Source of the DNA: Tissierellia bacterium | GTDB taxonomy: Bacteria; Bacillota; Clostridia; Tissierellales; Peptoniphilaceae | Reading direction: 5' to 3' | Length of the DNA: 47,153 nucleotides | NCBI GenBank assembly: GCA_012728755.1 | Contig: JAAYEL010000005.1 | Span: 1-47,153, forward strand | Shown: positions 45,345 to 47,153 of the stretch, piece after piece | Position numbering within the stretch: position 1 is the first letter of the stretch | Layout of the letters: the number at the start of each line of letters is the position of its first letter | Program-made: the position numbers and the translations under genes | The notes under the pieces: model-generated | Databases searched by the model: none | Seen by the model: the letters and a program-made list of their open reading frames with translations, nothing else | What the model was told of the DNA's origin: nothing

Positions 45345-46298
45345 TTAAATTTTTGATAATGGATTATGTTCTATCGCTGATCTCATATCAGCATCGTCAA
45401 CATGTGTATAAATCTGAGTAGTTGCTACTGATGAATGCCCTAGAATCTTTTGAAGAGTTCTTATATCAACGCCTTCTTTATACATAAGTGTAGCTGCTGT
45501 ATGCCTTAGTTTATGTGTACTATAAAGAGAAGTATCAAATCCTGCCATATTTAGGTATTTGTCAATCATATGTTGGATAGCACGATTACTCATTCGCTGC
45601 TTTCTGGTACTTAGAAATAATGCTTTTTCACTATCATCAGTTTTTGGCCTAATACCTATATATTGGTCAATAGCATACTTACATGCTTCCGTCATATATA
45701 CTATTCGTTCTTTATTGCCTTTACCAACTACTGAAAATTGCTGTTCTTTTATAGAGTTTACATTCATGCTAGCAAGCTCTGATAAACGAACGCCCGTTGT
45801 TAAAAACGTAAGCACTATAGCAAAATCTCTTTTTCTTAAGACTTCATTTTTATTTTCAGATATCGTGCTAAGAAGTTTTTTGGATTCCTCAAGAGTTAGA
45901 TAAACTGGATTACGCTTTTTTACTTTAGGGCTTTCTAGCTCAAGACTTGGATTATCTTTAAGAATCTTTGCTACATTGACCATATACTTATAAAAGCTTC
46001 TTAAACTAGAGATTTTTCTAGCTCTAGTAGTTGAGTTATTATCTCTTTGAGTATCACGATAGGCAATATAGCTATGTATATCAATTATATTAATATTTTT
46101 AAGCATCTCTATATCAAACTTTGTCACATCGATAGATTCAACATCTTCAATCTGTCCATAGCTTTTTCTATATACTATATACTTAAGATACATCTTAAGG
46201 TCATAATAATATTCTGTTATTGTTCTATCTGAAAGCGACTTAATAGTTTTAAGGTAAAATAAAAAATCGTTCAGAAATATTGGTATATCTTTATACAT
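45345..46298 (-). CDS. Xer-type tyrosine recombinase
   Basis: Site-specific recombinase of 317 residues. N-terminal SAM-like core-binding domain (about 1-110) and C-terminal catalytic domain with the complete set Arg171 (TTGVRLSEL), Lys193 (VGKGNKER), His262 and Arg265 (THKLRHTAAT), His288 (LGHSS) and Tyr297 (IYTHV). Size and motifs fit a chromosomal XerC/XerD/XerA that resolves chromosome dimers; no integrase-type arm-binding domain and no att sites are seen, so a prophage integrase is unlikely. GGAGGGA (plus strand 46301-46307) is the ribosome site. No dif-like site was recognised in the window. Confidence 0.93.
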   Translation of the reverse strand: MYKDIPIFLNDFLFYLKTIKSLSDRTITEYYYDLKMYLKYIVYRKSYGQIEDVESIDVTKFDIEMLKNINIIDIHSYIAYRDTQRDNNSTTRARKISSLRSFYKYMVNVAKILKDNPSLELESPKVKKRNPVYLTLEESKKLLSTISENKNEVLRKRDFAIVLTFLTTGVRLSELASMNVNSIKEQQFSVVGKGNKERIVYMTEACKYAIDQYIGIRPKTDDSEKALFLSTRKQRMSNRAIQHMIDKYLNMAGFDTSLYSTHKLRHTAATLMYKEGVDIRTLQKILGHSSVATTQIYTHVDDADMRSAIEHNPLSKI

Positions 46299-46307
46299 TT
46301 TCCCTCC

Positions 46308-46326
46308 AATGTAAGGTTATTACATT
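46308..46326. promoter_or_regulatory. Inverted repeat in the xer / export-gene divergent region
   Basis: AATGTAA-GGTTA-TTACATT, a 7-base perfect inverted repeat. It sits in the xer leader next to the ribosome site and touches the -35 area of the opposite promoter. It may be an operator or an RNA hairpin; function is unknown. Confidence 0.4.
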
Positions 46327-46329
46327 ACT

Positions 46330-46335
46330 ATTATA
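46330..46335 (-). promoter_or_regulatory. Candidate -10 of the xer promoter
   Basis: TATAAT on the minus strand, about 32 bases before the xer start codon. No good -35 at 16-18 bases, so only the -10 is called. Confidence 0.4.
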
Positions 46336-46345
46336 CTACAATTTA

Positions 46346-46354
46346 TGGTATAAT
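46346..46354 (+). promoter_or_regulatory. Extended -10 promoter of the small multidrug export-family gene
   Basis: TGGTATAAT: consensus -10 at 46349-46354 with the extended TG. The -35 (TTACTA at 46325-46330) is poor. The start point would be near 46361, with AAAGGAG before the ATG at 46381. Confidence 0.6.
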
Positions 46355-46380
46355 GTGATAACTGAATAAAAGGAGAGCAT

Positions 46381-46863
46381 ATGGATTTTATTATAGAATT
46401 TTTTAAGACAAATTTTACAAAAGAAGTAGCAGTTTTTATACTTGCTATGTTACCGATAATCGAATTAAGAGGAGCTATTCCAGTAGGTCTATCACTAGGC
46501 ATACCATACAAAGAGACATTTTTGATATCTTTTATAGGATCATCATTACCAGCTATCCCAATAATTTTCTTAATTGGCTTTGTATTTAAGCTATTGAGAC
46601 ATATAGGATTTTTCGATAGATTAATCACAAAAATATCAGAAAAAACATTGAGTAAAAAAGAACAAATAGATAAATATGGATATATTGGTTTATGGTTATT
46701 TGTAGCTATACCATTGCCAGGAACAGGCATTTGGACAGGAAGCTTATTGTCACATCTATTAGGCATGAAAAAGATCCCATCATTAATAGCTGTTGTTTTA
46801 GGAAACTTAACTGCCGGATTTATTGTATCAGCCATATCTGGTGGCATCATGTTACTATTTTAA
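46381..46863 (+). CDS. Small multidrug export (COG2426) family membrane protein
   Basis: 160-residue membrane protein with the family motifs LAMLPIIELRGAIPVGLSLG near the N-terminus and LFVAIPLPGTGIWTGSLLSHLLGM in the second half, and about four hydrophobic helices. Despite the family name, transport function is not well established; the repeated PIIELRGAIP and PLPGTGIWTG blocks resemble re-entrant loops of DedA-like proteins. AAAGGAG precedes the ATG. The next gene begins 10 bases after. Confidence 0.9.
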   Translation: MDFIIEFFKTNFTKEVAVFILAMLPIIELRGAIPVGLSLGIPYKETFLISFIGSSLPAIPIIFLIGFVFKLLRHIGFFDRLITKISEKTLSKKEQIDKYGYIGLWLFVAIPLPGTGIWTGSLLSHLLGMKKIPSLIAVVLGNLTAGFIVSAISGGIMLLF

Positions 46864-46872
46864 GGTGCTGTT

Positions 46873-47153
46873 ATGATTTTAGAAACTGGCGATTACAAAT
46901 TATTTATTGATGAAGACCTGACAAAGCAAAATTACGAAAATCTTTCTATCAATGATACTATCGTTAAACTGCATATACCACAAGCTGTTATAGATTATTT
47001 GAACGACCTTCATATAGATTATTTAAAACCACAAAGTATTTATTACTATAAGACTGAAGGTATCTTGGATTTCTACCGTGGCGTTTATTCACTTGATGGA
47101 TATATGCTTCAAGGTCCTCAGGCATTTACATTAGCTAATGTAGAAAACGGAAT
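46873..47153 (+). CDS. Unrecognised protein, 3' end outside window
   Basis: Open frame from ATG 46873 to the window edge, 93 complete codons plus two bases; AAGGTG lies nine bases upstream. The visible part begins MILETGDYKLFIDEDLTK and later contains HIPQAVIDYLNDLHIDYLKP and FYRGVYSLDGYM. It is soluble, acidic and Tyr-rich, with no signal peptide or membrane helix. I do not recognise the family. The 10-base gap suggests co-transcription with the export-family gene. Confidence 0.7.
   Translation, partial: MILETGDYKLFIDEDLTKQNYENLSINDTIVKLHIPQAVIDYLNDLHIDYLKPQSIYYYKTEGILDFYRGVYSLDGYMLQGPQAFTLANVENG

Noticed and set aside
45345-46298. Xer gene as a prophage or integrative-element integrase
   Set aside because: No att-like repeats, tRNA, excisionase or phage genes nearby; size and context (next to lexA) fit a chromosomal Xer recombinase.
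46320-46850. 176-codon ORF on the minus strand opposite the small multidrug export-family gene
   Set aside because: The plus-strand frame has family motifs, a promoter and a ribosome site; the minus frame is its shadow and has none.

Overview
The window is AT-rich bacterial chromosome, almost entirely coding. Gene content and order point to a low-GC Firmicute of the class Clostridia sensu lato. My best guess is a non-spore-forming anaerobic coccus of the Tissierellia/Peptoniphilaceae type, but this is an inference from synteny and codon use; no 16S rRNA or other diagnostic gene is present. From base 1 to about 42,480 every gene lies on the + strand, with overlaps of 1-23 bases or very short gaps. 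After 42,480 the orientation alternates.

Layout. (1) 1-6.2 kb: queuosine tRNA genes queA (partial) and tgt, yajC, recJ and the (p)ppGpp enzyme rel. (2) 6.2-9.8 kb: dtd, an MBL-fold hydrolase, aspS and tcdA. (3) 9.8-14.4 kb: an RseC-like membrane protein, glyA, der, plsY and gpsA. (4) 14.4-19.7 kb: a division-linked cluster with a HlyD-like adaptor, yggS, sepF and ylmH, then lspA, ung and rluD. (5) 19.7-26.5 kb: a yifB-type AAA+ gene, then efp-nusB-xseA-xseB-ispA-argR-recN. (6) 26.5-32.1 kb: NUDIX hydrolase, M50 protease, scpA-scpB, rluB, a BaiN-like flavoprotein, cmk and plsC. (7) 32.3-34.5 kb: S1 protein and a DMT transporter. (8) 34.5-42.5 kb: miaB-mutS-mutL-miaA and a PLP-dependent aluminium-resistance/methionine gamma-lyase family gene. 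(9) 42.5-47.1 kb: a 260-bp array of CCATGG-centred inverted repeats, then dagK (-), an ArsR regulator (+), a yneA-like LysM gene (-), lexA (+), a Xer recombinase (-), a small multidrug export family protein (+) and a truncated unknown ORF (+).

How the genes work together. Most are housekeeping: tRNA modification (queA, tgt, tcdA, miaB, miaA), translation (dtd, aspS, efp, S1 protein), ribosome maturation (der, rluD, rluB), phospholipid and isoprenoid supply (plsY, gpsA, plsC, dagK, ispA), chromosome segregation and division (scpAB, sepF, xer) and DNA repair (recJ, ung, xseAB, recN, mutS, mutL, lexA). The lexA/yneA pair is a classical SOS module with three visible LexA boxes.

Most noteworthy: a tandem array of five 55-bp-period hairpin units (42509-42768) that I do not recognise; a MutL whose C-terminal endonuclease motifs are all degraded although MutS looks intact; three genes preceded almost directly by terminator-like hairpins; the absence of both MEP-pathway genes (dxs, ispH) from two loci where clostridia normally carry them; and well-defined divergent regulatory regions at dagK/arsR and yneA/lexA.
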